From the NCBI RefSeq assembly GCF_900492205.1, contig NZ_UEYQ01000025.1, positions 1 to 44,377 of the forward strand: DNA of 44,377 nucleotides, in the 5' to 3' direction. The number at the start of each line of letters is the position of its first letter. Positions within the stretch are counted from its first letter, which is position 1. Origin of the DNA: Ciceribacter sp. T2.26MG-112.2. Lineage in GTDB: Bacteria > Pseudomonadota > Alphaproteobacteria > Rhizobiales > Rhizobiaceae. Position numbers and translations under genes: made by a program. Below are positions 25,366 to 33,112 of the stretch, one piece after another. The notes beneath the pieces were generated by a model that did not search any database, was not told the origin of the DNA, and saw nothing but the letters and a program-made list of their open reading frames with translations.

Positions 25366-27219
25366 CTATTCCGCCGCGGCCTCGGCCTCATGCTGGTCGG
25401 CAAGGAAGCCACCCGACTGGCGGTTCCACAGGTCGGCATAAATACCCCCCTTGGAAACCAGATCGCTATGCGTCCCCGTCTCGATGATCCGACCCTTGTC
25501 GAGCACGACCAGCCGGTCCATCTGGGTCAGCGTCGACAGGCGGTGGGCAATGGCGATCACCGTCTTGCCCTCCATCAGCGAGAACAGGCTTTCCTGGATC
25601 GCCGCCTCGACCTCGGAATCCAGCGCTGAAGTCGCCTCGTCGAGGATCAGGATCGGCGCGTTCTTGAGGAACACCCGGGCAATGGCGATACGCTGGCGCT
25701 GGCCGCCCGACAGCTTCACGCCGCGCTCGCCGACCTGCGCATCGAGTCCCTTGCGACCCTGCATGTCGACCAGTCCCTCGATGAACTCCAGCGCATTGGC
25801 GCGCCTGGCGGCCTCCAGCACCTCGGCATCGCCCGCCTCCGGCCGACCATAGGCGATATTGTCGCGGATCGAGCGATGCAAGAGAGAGGTATCCTGCGTG
25901 ACGACGCCGACCAGCGCCCGCAGGCTGTCCTGGGAGACTTTGGAAATGTCCTGGCCGTCGATCAGGATATGGCCCTTCTCCAGGTCGTAGAAACGCAGCA
26001 GAAGGTTCATCAGCGTCGTCTTGCCGGCACCGGAGCGTCCGACCAGACCGACCTTCTCGCCCGCCTTGATGGTGAGCGAGAAGTCCTCGATCACGCCCTT
26101 GTCCTTGCCATAATGGAAACGGACATGATCGTAGACGATCTCGCCTTTCGGCGCTTGCAGAGCCTTGGCGCTAGGCGCATCGACGATGTCGTGCGCCTTG
26201 GTCATCATGCCCATGCCGTCATAAACCGTGCCGATGTTTTCAAACAGCGCCGAGACCTCCCACATGATCCACTGCGACATGCCGTTGATGCGCATGGCAA
26301 GGCCGATGGCGACGGCGATCGCGCCGACCGACACCGTGCCGCCCAGCCAGAACCAGATGCTCAAGCCCGAAACGGCAAACAGCACGATGGCGTTGTTGAT
26401 GTCGACAAGCACGTTGAGCAGTGTAATCTGCCGCATCTGCCGATGGACGGTGTCGAGGAAGGCGTCCATGCCGTCCTTGGCATAGGCTTCCTCGCGGCCG
26501 GCATGAGAAAACAGCTTCACCGTTGCGATATTGGTATAGCTGTCGACAATCCGCCCCGTCATCATCGAGCGCGCATCGGCCTGCTCGCTGGAGAGCCGGC
26601 GCAGGCGCGGCACGAAGAAGGTCAGGATCAGCGTATAGAGGACGATCCAGATGATCAGTGGCGCCACCAGCCGCCAGTCGGCGGCAAAGACCAGCGCCAG
26701 CATCGAGACGAAGAAGCTGATCGCATAGACGAACACGTCGATGATCTTCATCACCGATTCTCGGACCGCAAGCGAGGTCTGCATCACCTTGGTGGACACC
26801 CGGCCGGCGAACTCGTTGGCGAAAAAGGTCATCGAATGGCGCAGCAGGAAGCGGTGCATCTGCCAGCGGGCGATCATCGGGAAATTGCCGGCCAGCACCT
26901 GGTGCATGGTCAGCGTATGGACGAAGCCGACCAACGGCAGGCCGATGAGAAGAAGCGCCCCCATCCACATCAGCCGGCCCTTCTCCGTGTCGAGGAAGGT
27001 GGCGCGATCGGCAACCGACAGCCAGTCGACGATGTTGCCGAGGAACTGGTAGAGCAGGACCTCGCCGACGGCGATCAGCATCGAGCAGAGCCCGAGCAGC
27101 ACCAGCCAGGGTGCGGCCGGCTTGGTATAGTGCCAGCAGAACGCCACGAGCCCCTTCGGCGGCAGCACCGGATCCTCCGGCGGATAGGGATTGAGGCGGT
27201 TCTCGAACCACGAAAACAT
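25366..27219 (-). CDS. ABC exporter, fused permease and ATPase (paralogue of the 20089-21990 gene)
   Basis: A 617-residue half transporter with six membrane helices (about 35-340) and an ATPase domain: Walker A GRSGAGKTT (394-402), LSGGQRQRIAIAR signature, ILILDEATSALDSE Walker B, and AIAHRLST. All ATPase residues are present. It shares RSIRDNI, QVGERGVKLSGGQ and LWNRQSGGFL with the other exporter in this window, so the pair arose by duplication. The ATG at 27219 is preceded by GGAG 8 bases upstream; the longer in-frame start at 27318 has no such support. The C-terminus is Ala/Glu-rich. Substrate unknown. Confidence 0.95.
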   Translation of the reverse strand: MFSWFENRLNPYPPEDPVLPPKGLVAFCWHYTKPAAPWLVLLGLCSMLIAVGEVLLYQFLGNIVDWLSVADRATFLDTEKGRLMWMGALLLIGLPLVGFVHTLTMHQVLAGNFPMIARWQMHRFLLRHSMTFFANEFAGRVSTKVMQTSLAVRESVMKIIDVFVYAISFFVSMLALVFAADWRLVAPLIIWIVLYTLILTFFVPRLRRLSSEQADARSMMTGRIVDSYTNIATVKLFSHAGREEAYAKDGMDAFLDTVHRQMRQITLLNVLVDINNAIVLFAVSGLSIWFWLGGTVSVGAIAVAIGLAMRINGMSQWIMWEVSALFENIGTVYDGMGMMTKAHDIVDAPSAKALQAPKGEIVYDHVRFHYGKDKGVIEDFSLTIKAGEKVGLVGRSGAGKTTLMNLLLRFYDLEKGHILIDGQDISKVSQDSLRALVGVVTQDTSLLHRSIRDNIAYGRPEAGDAEVLEAARRANALEFIEGLVDMQGRKGLDAQVGERGVKLSGGQRQRIAIARVFLKNAPILILDEATSALDSEVEAAIQESLFSLMEGKTVIAIAHRLSTLTQMDRLVVLDKGRIIETGTHSDLVSKGGIYADLWNRQSGGFLADQHEAEAAAE

Positions 27220-27596
27220 GGAAATTCTCCAGAAATCGGCGGCCCATGGAAAACCGGAGCCCGCAATGCGGCGCCGGAAGGGCCAAAAATCAGACAATGA
27301 GGCCGCATCCGGCCGCAAGGCTATTCAAATATACAGGTCTTGGAAGAGGGGCGACCAGGTCGCCGTCACGCAGCCTGCAGGTAATGCGGCACCGGAAGGC
27401 GCGTCATGCCAATGGATGTCATCGAGGCCTCCCTGTTGCGTGTTGAAGAGGACTGTTTTCTACCTGTCCCAGGTGAAATTGAAAAGCGTCAAAGCTCCAA
27501 TGAAGACGCGATCCGTCGCCCCCTGTTGCCTGAAGACCACAGGCGAAGGCGCCCGCGCCCCTTGAGCCAGAGGGCCGCCGCGCGCTAGTAAAAGTC
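27220..27596. other. Gene-free divergent spacer between ABC exporter and trmL
   Basis: A 377-bp gap with no convincing gene. The only structure seen is a short palindrome GGCGACC-A-GGTCGCC at 27350-27364. Open frames in this stretch have no ribosome site and no recognisable protein. It should contain the promoters of both neighbours, but no clear -35/-10 pair was found. Confidence 0.5.
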
Positions 27597-28052
27597 ATGA
27601 CCGCACTCCGCATCGCCCTCTACCAACCCGACATACCCGGCAATACCGGCACCATCCTCCGGCTCGCAGCCTGCCTGGGCCTCGGCGTGGATATTATCGA
27701 GCCGGCCGGCTTCGACATTTCCGACCGCAACCTGAAGCGCGCCGGCATGGACTATCTGGCAAACGTGTCGCTTGTCCGCCACGTCAATTTCGACCGTTTC
27801 GAGGAATGGCGGCGCGAAAGCGGGCGACGTTTGGTCCTCGCCTCGACCAGGGCCGCAGAGCGCTATACCGATTTCGCCTACCGCCCCGACGACATCCTGC
27901 TGTTCGGCCGCGAAAGTGCCGGCGTTCCCGAAACCGTCCACGACAGGGCCGACGCCCGCATCATCATTCCGATGGTCGAGGGGCAGCGCTCGATCAATGT
28001 CGCGATGTCGGCGGCGATGATCGCCGGCGAGGCGTTGCGCCAGACCCGCTGA
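27597..28052 (+). CDS. trmL: tRNA (cytidine(34)-2'-O)-methyltransferase
   Basis: A 151-residue SPOUT-class methyltransferase that modifies the wobble base of tRNA-Leu species using S-adenosylmethionine. The opening IALYQPDIPGNTGTILRLAACLG is the family hallmark, and the knot-forming SAM site is visible as LLFGRESAGVP and IPMVEGQRSINVAMSAAM. Length agrees with TrmL/YibK. It lies near petABC, as often in Rhizobiales, but here the exporters and chemoreceptor intervene. No partner overlaps; it is probably transcribed alone. Confidence 0.96.
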   Translation: MTALRIALYQPDIPGNTGTILRLAACLGLGVDIIEPAGFDISDRNLKRAGMDYLANVSLVRHVNFDRFEEWRRESGRRLVLASTRAAERYTDFAYRPDDILLFGRESAGVPETVHDRADARIIIPMVEGQRSINVAMSAAMIAGEALRQTR

Positions 28053-28261
28053 GGGCCGGCACAGGGACCCGGCCACCCGCACCTTCCTGCCCTGCCTCTC
28101 AAAGAACGGTCGTAAAACCGCGCTAGACTGGTCGCGACGCCGAAATTCGGCGCCTCGGTTGCGTTTGCAACTGCGGCATGATCGCCCCAGGCTCCCGCAG
28201 CATTTGCTAATTCTACCGATGAATGATATTGTGCAGCGCAGCATAAACCGGGAGACGATCG

Positions 28262-29644
28262 ATGTTCGAGACCGCATTCGCCCTGAGTTTGACCCAGTTT
28301 GCCAGAAGCCTGAGCTTTCCGGAGCGGCTCCAGCACCGGCCGGCCCGCAACGCAGCGCTCGAACCCTGGCGATTGCGCAATACCGGCCTCGATGCGCTGT
28401 TCTACGACGTGAAAGCGCTGACGGCAGAGGAAACCTTCTACATCAGCGATTCCCTTGCCTCCGAAGGCCTGATCATGATCGTGCCGCCGAGCGGCGGTGC
28501 CATGCTGACCATCTGCGACAGCGTCGCGGAATACAAGCTGCGTGGCGGACGTGACGTACACGCGCTGGCGGTCGCCGGCATCGGCGGCTCGGCGATCGGG
28601 GCGGCCGCCTTCGCCCGCAATGTCGCCGACGCGATCGGCGAACCCGTCGCCGCCGTCGTGTCGGGCTACGGCCTCGGCGACATCATCAACGAGACGATCG
28701 GCGGCTCGTTCTTCTTCGGCTGGCTCGGCCACATGCGCAACGATCTCGAAGTGATCGACGACGTCGTCGGCCGCCCGCATCTCGGCGCCTACGAGGACCG
28801 CCACAAGCTCGCGCTGAAGGCGCATCCGAGCGCGCTCGACACCGATACGGTGGAGACCCTGCTGGCCGATTCCAGCCTTTCCTTCCATCTGCTCGCCGGC
28901 CATTCGCGCGGCAACCGCGTGCTGTCCGAGGCGCTCTACGCCATCAAGGAAGAGGACAAGCAAAGGCTGCGCGCCCTTGCCGACGGCCTGCGCATCGTTA
29001 CCTTCGGCGGCCGCATCACCATGCCGCCGGACTGCCGCGACGTCATCGACGTGATTGGCGAACTCGACTGGTTCGGCGAGATCAATTCGCGGCCACAGAT
29101 CGACAGCGACATTCGCGTGCCGCTCGCCGGACACTCGACCAATACCGACTTCGCCGGGGCCCTGCAGGTCACCAGGATCCTGAAGGACATCATCGCCCGC
29201 AGCCTGCCGGCGGTGACGGAACAGACGGACACAACCTTGCCGGCGGTGCCCGTCGCGGAGGCTCCCACAGTTTCCCCGATCCCGGAACCGGAGGCTGAAG
29301 CCAGCCCCGATACCGAGTTCAGCGAAGCGCAGCCCGCCGTCGAAACGGCGGCTGAACCGATCGAACCACTGGCGTCGGAGGAGATCGAACAGCCGGCCGC
29401 GGTCGAGGAAATGGCTGAAACCGACGCGGCGATTGCGGACAGCGTCGCTCCGCTGTCAGACGCCGACGAGGAACAGCCCATCGCCTCCCTCGAACCGATC
29501 GCCCAGGAGGCCTCCCCGGGCCCCGCCGCGGAAATGGAACTGGAGCCCACACCGGCCCCGGATGCCGCCGTCCCGCATCGCACCGCTCGCGGGGCGAATG
29601 GGCGGCACAAGGCTTCCAAACCAAAGACTGCACCGCGTCGCTGA
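28262..29644 (+). CDS. Probable alpha/beta-hydrolase-like protein with acidic Pro/Ala-rich tail
   Basis: A 460-residue protein. Residues 1-312 look globular. AGHSRGN at 212-218 fits the nucleophile elbow of a serine hydrolase (Ser215); Asp269 (GELDWFG) and His291 (PLAGHSTNTD) are placed at suitable distances for the acid and base. Earlier GIGGSAIGAAAFA and SGYGLGD segments are Gly/Ala-rich. From about 315 to the end the sequence is low-complexity, rich in Ala, Pro, Glu and Thr, with a basic tip (KASKPKTAPRR). No signal peptide is evident. I do not know the family; it has the feel of a conserved rhizobial protein. Hydrolase function is inferred only. Confidence 0.75.
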   Translation: MFETAFALSLTQFARSLSFPERLQHRPARNAALEPWRLRNTGLDALFYDVKALTAEETFYISDSLASEGLIMIVPPSGGAMLTICDSVAEYKLRGGRDVHALAVAGIGGSAIGAAAFARNVADAIGEPVAAVVSGYGLGDIINETIGGSFFFGWLGHMRNDLEVIDDVVGRPHLGAYEDRHKLALKAHPSALDTDTVETLLADSSLSFHLLAGHSRGNRVLSEALYAIKEEDKQRLRALADGLRIVTFGGRITMPPDCRDVIDVIGELDWFGEINSRPQIDSDIRVPLAGHSTNTDFAGALQVTRILKDIIARSLPAVTEQTDTTLPAVPVAEAPTVSPIPEPEAEASPDTEFSEAQPAVETAAEPIEPLASEEIEQPAAVEEMAETDAAIADSVAPLSDADEEQPIASLEPIAQEASPGPAAEMELEPTPAPDAAVPHRTARGANGRHKASKPKTAPRR

Positions 29645-29671
29645 GAACGCCGGAACATTGGACAAACGACA

Positions 29672-29698
29672 AAGGCCGGCGATCCCCTCGCCGGCCTT
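29672..29698. terminator. Hairpin between the hydrolase-like gene and flagellin (bidirectional terminator)
   Basis: An 11-bp stem (AAGGCCGGCGA at 29672-29682 with its complement at 29688-29698) and a 5-base loop lies midway between the two convergent genes (28 and 20 bases from their stops). Only TT or TTT follows on either side, so termination efficiency is uncertain. Confidence 0.6.
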
Positions 29699-29718
29699 CC
29701 GAGTCCATGCGGCAAGTG

Positions 29719-30678
29719 TCAGGCAAACAGCTTGAGCGTGGCGCCCATGGAATTGTTGGCGATGTTGAGACCGATGGTCTGCAACTGTTGCTGCACCTTC
29801 TGCGCCGAAAGCTTGGCCGATTCCTCTTCCATGTCGGCATCCACCAGACGGCCGATGCCGATCTCGGTGATGTCCTGCAGGTCCTGCACGAATTCCGTGC
29901 TCAAGGCGATCCGGCTGCGGGTCGCGCCGAGACTGGCGCTGGCGTCGATCATGTTGGTCATCATCGTGTTCATCGCCGAGATCATCCCGTCGAACTCGTC
30001 TCGCGTGGTCGTGTCCGACACCGCGATTTCCTTGGATGTGGCGGCGACCGGAACAGCCGAATTGGCGTCGAGCAGATGGTAGTCATAGGCGACGCCGCTC
30101 CTGGTCGTGCCCGAATAGCTTTGGGTGAGCAAACCGTCCTGCGCGTCCTCGCCGCTGACCAGCGTCGATTTCGCCGTGTCGAAGTCGATCACGTTGACCG
30201 ACACGTCACCGTCGCCATTGCTGGTGACGGAGGCGACCATGGACTGCACCTTGGGCTGCTGCCCGGCATCGAGGTTGAGCCAGTTCTGTCCGTTGAACGA
30301 GCTCGACTGGGCGATCGTGCCGAGCTGCGCCTTGAGCTGGGTGATCTCGGCATTGACCGCGGAACGGTTCGTGCCCACCGCCTGGGCGAGGATCAGCTTG
30401 GACTGGATCTCGGCGACGATCGACGTCGCCGCTTCCATGCCGAGCGCTGCCGTATCCGTCACGGCAGCCGACAGCCCGGTCGCGTCCTCGGCGCTCGACA
30501 GCGACATGGCGTCGGCGCTCATCGTCGTGGCGATCGACCAGTAGGCGGCATTGTCCGATGCCTCGTCGACCCGCTTGCCCGAAGCGACGCGCGTCTGGGT
30601 CGCTTCGAGCGCTCGGCTCGATCCGGTCAGCAAGGACAAGGCCGAGGCGGCCGTCGAATTAAAGGAAACGCTTGTCAT
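29719..30678 (-). CDS. Flagellin
   Basis: A 319-residue flagellar filament protein. The N-terminal D0/D1 region is typical of the alphaproteobacterial form (SLLTGSSRALEATQTRVASGKRVDEASDNAAYWSIA, with the ASGKR and DNAAYW motifs), and the C-terminal D1/D0 region ends SAQKVQQQLQTIGLNIANNSMGATLKLFA. The variable middle is short. There are no other flagellar genes in the window, so this is a flagellin gene apart from the main cluster, or a paralogue. The ATG at 30678 is preceded by AAGGAC. No sigma-54 or sigma-28 promoter of good quality was found upstream. Confidence 0.93.
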   Translation of the reverse strand: MTSVSFNSTAASALSLLTGSSRALEATQTRVASGKRVDEASDNAAYWSIATTMSADAMSLSSAEDATGLSAAVTDTAALGMEAATSIVAEIQSKLILAQAVGTNRSAVNAEITQLKAQLGTIAQSSSFNGQNWLNLDAGQQPKVQSMVASVTSNGDGDVSVNVIDFDTAKSTLVSGEDAQDGLLTQSYSGTTRSGVAYDYHLLDANSAVPVAATSKEIAVSDTTTRDEFDGMISAMNTMMTNMIDASASLGATRSRIALSTEFVQDLQDITEIGIGRLVDADMEEESAKLSAQKVQQQLQTIGLNIANNSMGATLKLFA

Positions 30679-30797
30679 CAATTGTCCTTGCGGTGAACCA
30701 CGAAAAATGCCGGGCGGTGGCCATGGCTTTGACGACGGGCTTCATGCCGGGTCTGTGCACGGACGCGCAGACCGTCAACTGACAAAAGAATGCCAGA

Positions 30798-30816
30798 GCG
30801 GATTTGACATCCGCTT
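30798..30816. promoter_or_regulatory. Inverted repeat upstream of flagellin
   Basis: AGCGGAT at 30798-30804 and ATCCGCT at 30810-30816 form a perfect 7-bp inverted repeat with a 5-base spacer, 120-140 bp upstream of the flagellin start. AT-rich sequence follows on the far side (30817-30838). It could be an activator site for flagellin expression. No named consensus was recognised. Confidence 0.35.
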
Positions 30817-30915
30817 TAAGAAATCCTTAGAATTTTAGCGATGACCACGGAAACCCCGAAAAATGTGGGGCCGGAAAGATCGACCACGGGAAAAGCGTGG
30901 AGAAGCCCCGCTTCG

Positions 30916-31176
30916 TCAATCGGCGGACGGCAGACGGCGCATGGTGAACTCGATCCGGTCGCCCTCGAGCTGGCGCCAGCTCTCGACTTCCGTCCAATAG
31001 GCCGCTTTCGGGAAGCTGTCGAACCATTCGCGCGCCTTGGCCCGCGCCTCGTCGCGCGTCAGGCAGAAACTCTCGCGAACGAAATGGCCGCCGTCCGCCC
31101 CGGCCTTGGCCTGCCGTTGGGAGGCGATGCGCTTTTTCAGGCCGTCGAACGACGGCGGACCGGGTATTCTCGTCAT
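30916..31176 (-). CDS. Small conserved hypothetical protein
   Basis: An 86-residue soluble protein starting MTRIPGPPSFDGLKKRIASQRQ. The middle segment ESFCLTRDEARAKAREWFDSFPKAAYWTEVESWRQ looks folded and helical, and the end DRIEFTMRRLPSAD may be a strand. The start has GAGGTG at good spacing, which supports translation. The protein lies beside hemF, divergently transcribed. I do not recognise a family with a known function; it resembles small conserved proteins found next to hemF in rhizobia, though I cannot verify that here. Confidence 0.7.
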   Translation of the reverse strand: MTRIPGPPSFDGLKKRIASQRQAKAGADGGHFVRESFCLTRDEARAKAREWFDSFPKAAYWTEVESWRQLEGDRIEFTMRRLPSAD

Positions 31177-31340
31177 GAAACACCTCGCAGGCCTGTAAAA
31201 TAATCGCAGCGGGTCCGTTTTGCGAGTCGATTCTCAACGAATGCGTGAGCGCGGACTGGCCGAGGGCCGGACGTCCTGTTAATTCCGGGATCAGGACAGG
31301 CGCCGAGTCGCCAAGCAGGGGCGGATGCCCGGGGGAAGCC

Positions 31341-32255
31341 ATGCAAAGACCTGATCTGCCGAAAGGCCTGCCGGACGATATCGAGGACAAGAAGCTGGCG
31401 GCACGCGCCTGGTTCGAGAGCCTGCGCGATACGATTTGCGCCTCTTTCGAAACGCTGGAGGACGAGCTTTCAGGCCCGCTTTCCGACCAGGCGCCCGGCC
31501 GCTTCACGGCCAAGGACTGGCTACGCGACAATGGCGAGGGCGGTGGCGGCCGTATGTCGATGATGGAAGGCCGTGTCTTCGAAAAGGTCGGAGTGCACAC
31601 CTCCACCGTGCATGGCGAATTCTCGCCCGAGTTCCGCAAGACCATGCCCGGCGCCGAGGAGGACCCGCGTTTCTGGGCCTCCGGCATCTCGTTGATCGCC
31701 CATCCGGTCAATCCGAACGTGCCCGCCGTGCACATGAATACCCGCATGGTGGTCACCACCAGCCAGTGGTTCGGCGGCGGCGCCGACCTGACCCCCGTGC
31801 TGGACCGGCGCCGCACCCAGGAAGACCAGGACAGCCGCGTGTTCCACCGCGCCATGGAAATCGCCTGCGACCGCCATGCCAAGGTCGCGGACTATCCGAA
31901 ATACAAGGCCTGGTGCGACGAATACTTCTTCCTGCCCCACCGCAACGAAGCCCGCGGCATTGGTGGCATTTTCTTCGACTGGCTGCATTCCACAGATGAG
32001 GTCGGCGGCTGGGCGGCGGACTTCGCCTTCGTCCAGGATGTCGGACGAGCCTTCAACTTGGTCTATCCGAAGATCGTCCGGGGAAACTTCAACCAGCCCT
32101 GGACCGAGCAAGATCGCGACGAACAGCTCGTGCGCCGCGGCCGTTATGTCGAGTTCAATCTGCTCTACGATCGCGGCACGATCTTCGGCCTGAAGACCGG
32201 CGGCAATGTCGAGTCCATCCTGTCGTCTATGCCGCCTGTGGTCCGCTGGCCCTGA
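31341..32255 (+). CDS. hemF: Oxygen-dependent coproporphyrinogen III oxidase
   Basis: A 304-residue enzyme that converts coproporphyrinogen III to protoporphyrinogen IX with O2 in haem synthesis. Family hallmarks: [30 protein letters not shown], the metal/substrate region [22 protein letters not shown], and the C-terminal [33 protein letters not shown]. All are intact. The ATG at 31341 is chosen because upstream in-frame codons give an unlike, Gly/Pro-rich stretch. No terminator-like hairpin follows directly. Haem demand from the nearby bc1 genes gives a functional link, though not a shared operon. Confidence 0.97.
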   Translation: MQRPDLPKGLPDDIEDKKLAARAWFESLRDTICASFETLEDELSGPLSDQAPGRFTAKDWLRDNGEGGGGRMSMMEGRVFEKVGVHTSTVHGEFSPEFRKTMPGAEEDPRFWASGISLIAHPVNPNVPAVHMNTRMVVTTSQWFGGGADLTPVLDRRRTQEDQDSRVFHRAMEIACDRHAKVADYPKYKAWCDEYFFLPHRNEARGIGGIFFDWLHSTDEVGGWAADFAFVQDVGRAFNLVYPKIVRGNFNQPWTEQDRDEQLVRRGRYVEFNLLYDRGTIFGLKTGGNVESILSSMPPVVRWP

Positions 32256-32393
32256 TCGGGAGACCTTGCACGCCTCGCCCCGCCGGCGACAACCACGCGC
32301 GGCTTGGCGCTTGCGCGCATGCGACATAAAATTGCATTTGGATCGGCCTGCCCTCGTGTTATTCTTCCGGTGATTTCATGGAGGATAAGTGCG

Positions 32394-32666
32394 ATGGCAT
32401 ATCAGAGCAGCATTCCACCCCAGCAATCCACCACCAGCCGTCTGGCATTCGACAAGCCCGAACTCATCGACCGTCTTGCCGAGAAACTGAGGGCGACGAG
32501 TGACGTCGACCTGCCCCACGCCTATTTCGTCGAGCAGGTCCGCCTTGGGCTGGCCGGTCGCGATCTGGCGGATCTTGCCGCCGCCAATCATGTCGACGGC
32601 GCTTCGCGCCGACCTCCGCCGCAAGTCAGCGGCTCGGTGTTCCGCGCCTGGGCCATGCCGGAATAG
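32394..32666 (+). CDS. Small hypothetical protein
   Basis: A 90-residue protein starting at 32394 behind a clear GGAGGATAAG ribosome site, which makes translation likely. The N-terminal 20 residues are Gln/Ser/Thr-rich (SSIPPQQSTTSR). The middle ELIDRLAEKLRATSDVDLPHAYFVEQVRLGLAGRDLADLAAANHVDG looks helical. The last 20 residues are Pro/Arg/Ser-rich. No membrane segment, Cys or known motif is visible. It lies downstream of hemF with a 138-bp gap. Function is unknown. Confidence 0.6.
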   Translation: MAYQSSIPPQQSTTSRLAFDKPELIDRLAEKLRATSDVDLPHAYFVEQVRLGLAGRDLADLAAANHVDGASRRPPPQVSGSVFRAWAMPE

Positions 32667-32705
32667 GCAGCCTCGGGGCCGACTGCAACAGCGTGAAAAA
32701 AGCCG

Positions 32706-32736
32706 ACGCCAAGCGCCGCCGCTGCACGCTTGGCGT
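32706..32736 (+). terminator. Weak terminator-like hairpin
   Basis: A 10-bp stem (ACGCCAAGCG with CGCTTGGCGT) and an 11-base loop lie 40 bases after the 90-residue gene. No T-run follows, so it is only a candidate terminator or a 3'-end stabiliser. Confidence 0.4.
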
Positions 32737-32772
32737 GTTCCGCTTGGCCTAACTGGCGTTTCATGATATGTT

Positions 32773-32785
32773 TTCAACTGTTGAA
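32773..32785. promoter_or_regulatory. Perfect palindrome TTCAAC-T-GTTGAA upstream of the DUF1059 gene
   Basis: A 6-1-6 palindrome starts 36 bases before the ATG of the DUF1059 gene, placing it in the promoter or leader region. TTCAAC/GTTGAA halves of this kind occur in operators of MarR- or HxlR-type redox- and aromatic-sensing repressors. No such regulator is in the window. Function is inferred. Confidence 0.4.
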
Positions 32786-32808
32786 CCCAGTCGAAGAGGA
32801 GATGCGAC

Positions 32809-32994
32809 ATGAAGCAGTTTGAATGCGGTTCACTGGTTCCGGGCTGCCCCTGGCACACCCGCGCCGAAGAGGAGGCCGAGGTCGTCCGACGCGCCGTCGA
32901 ACACATGCGCACAGCGCACGGCGAGACGGTCATCCGCGAAACCATGGTCGACAATATCAAGGCGCGGATCACCGATCAGGCTCAGGCCGCCTGA
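32809..32994 (+). CDS. DUF1059 small metal-binding-type protein
   Basis: A 61-residue protein with the DUF1059 pattern: MKQFECGSLVPGCPW at the start with two Cys seven residues apart, then a helical stretch with AVEHMRTAHGETVI that contains two His. The four residues (CX6C...HX4H) suggest a small metal site. An AAGAGGAGA ribosome site precedes the ATG. Upstream lies a perfect palindrome at 32773-32785. Members of this family are annotated as small metal-binding proteins, but no function is established, and metal binding here is inferred. Confidence 0.85.
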   Translation: MKQFECGSLVPGCPWHTRAEEEAEVVRRAVEHMRTAHGETVIRETMVDNIKARITDQAQAA

Positions 32995-33112
32995 AAATTC
33001 GCTGCATCCGGCGCGGGCCGGACAGCCCATCAGGAGCCGGCAAAAACCGGAAATACGACTTCAATTCAATAACATAGAGGCAGAAAGAGACTCTCTTTCG
33101 CAACGACTTGAA

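Noticed and set aside
30679..30840. Sigma-54 promoter for flagellin (TGGCAT...TGTC)
   Set aside because: The spacing and the missing GC at -12 do not match the TGGCAC-N5-TTGC consensus well enough to list.
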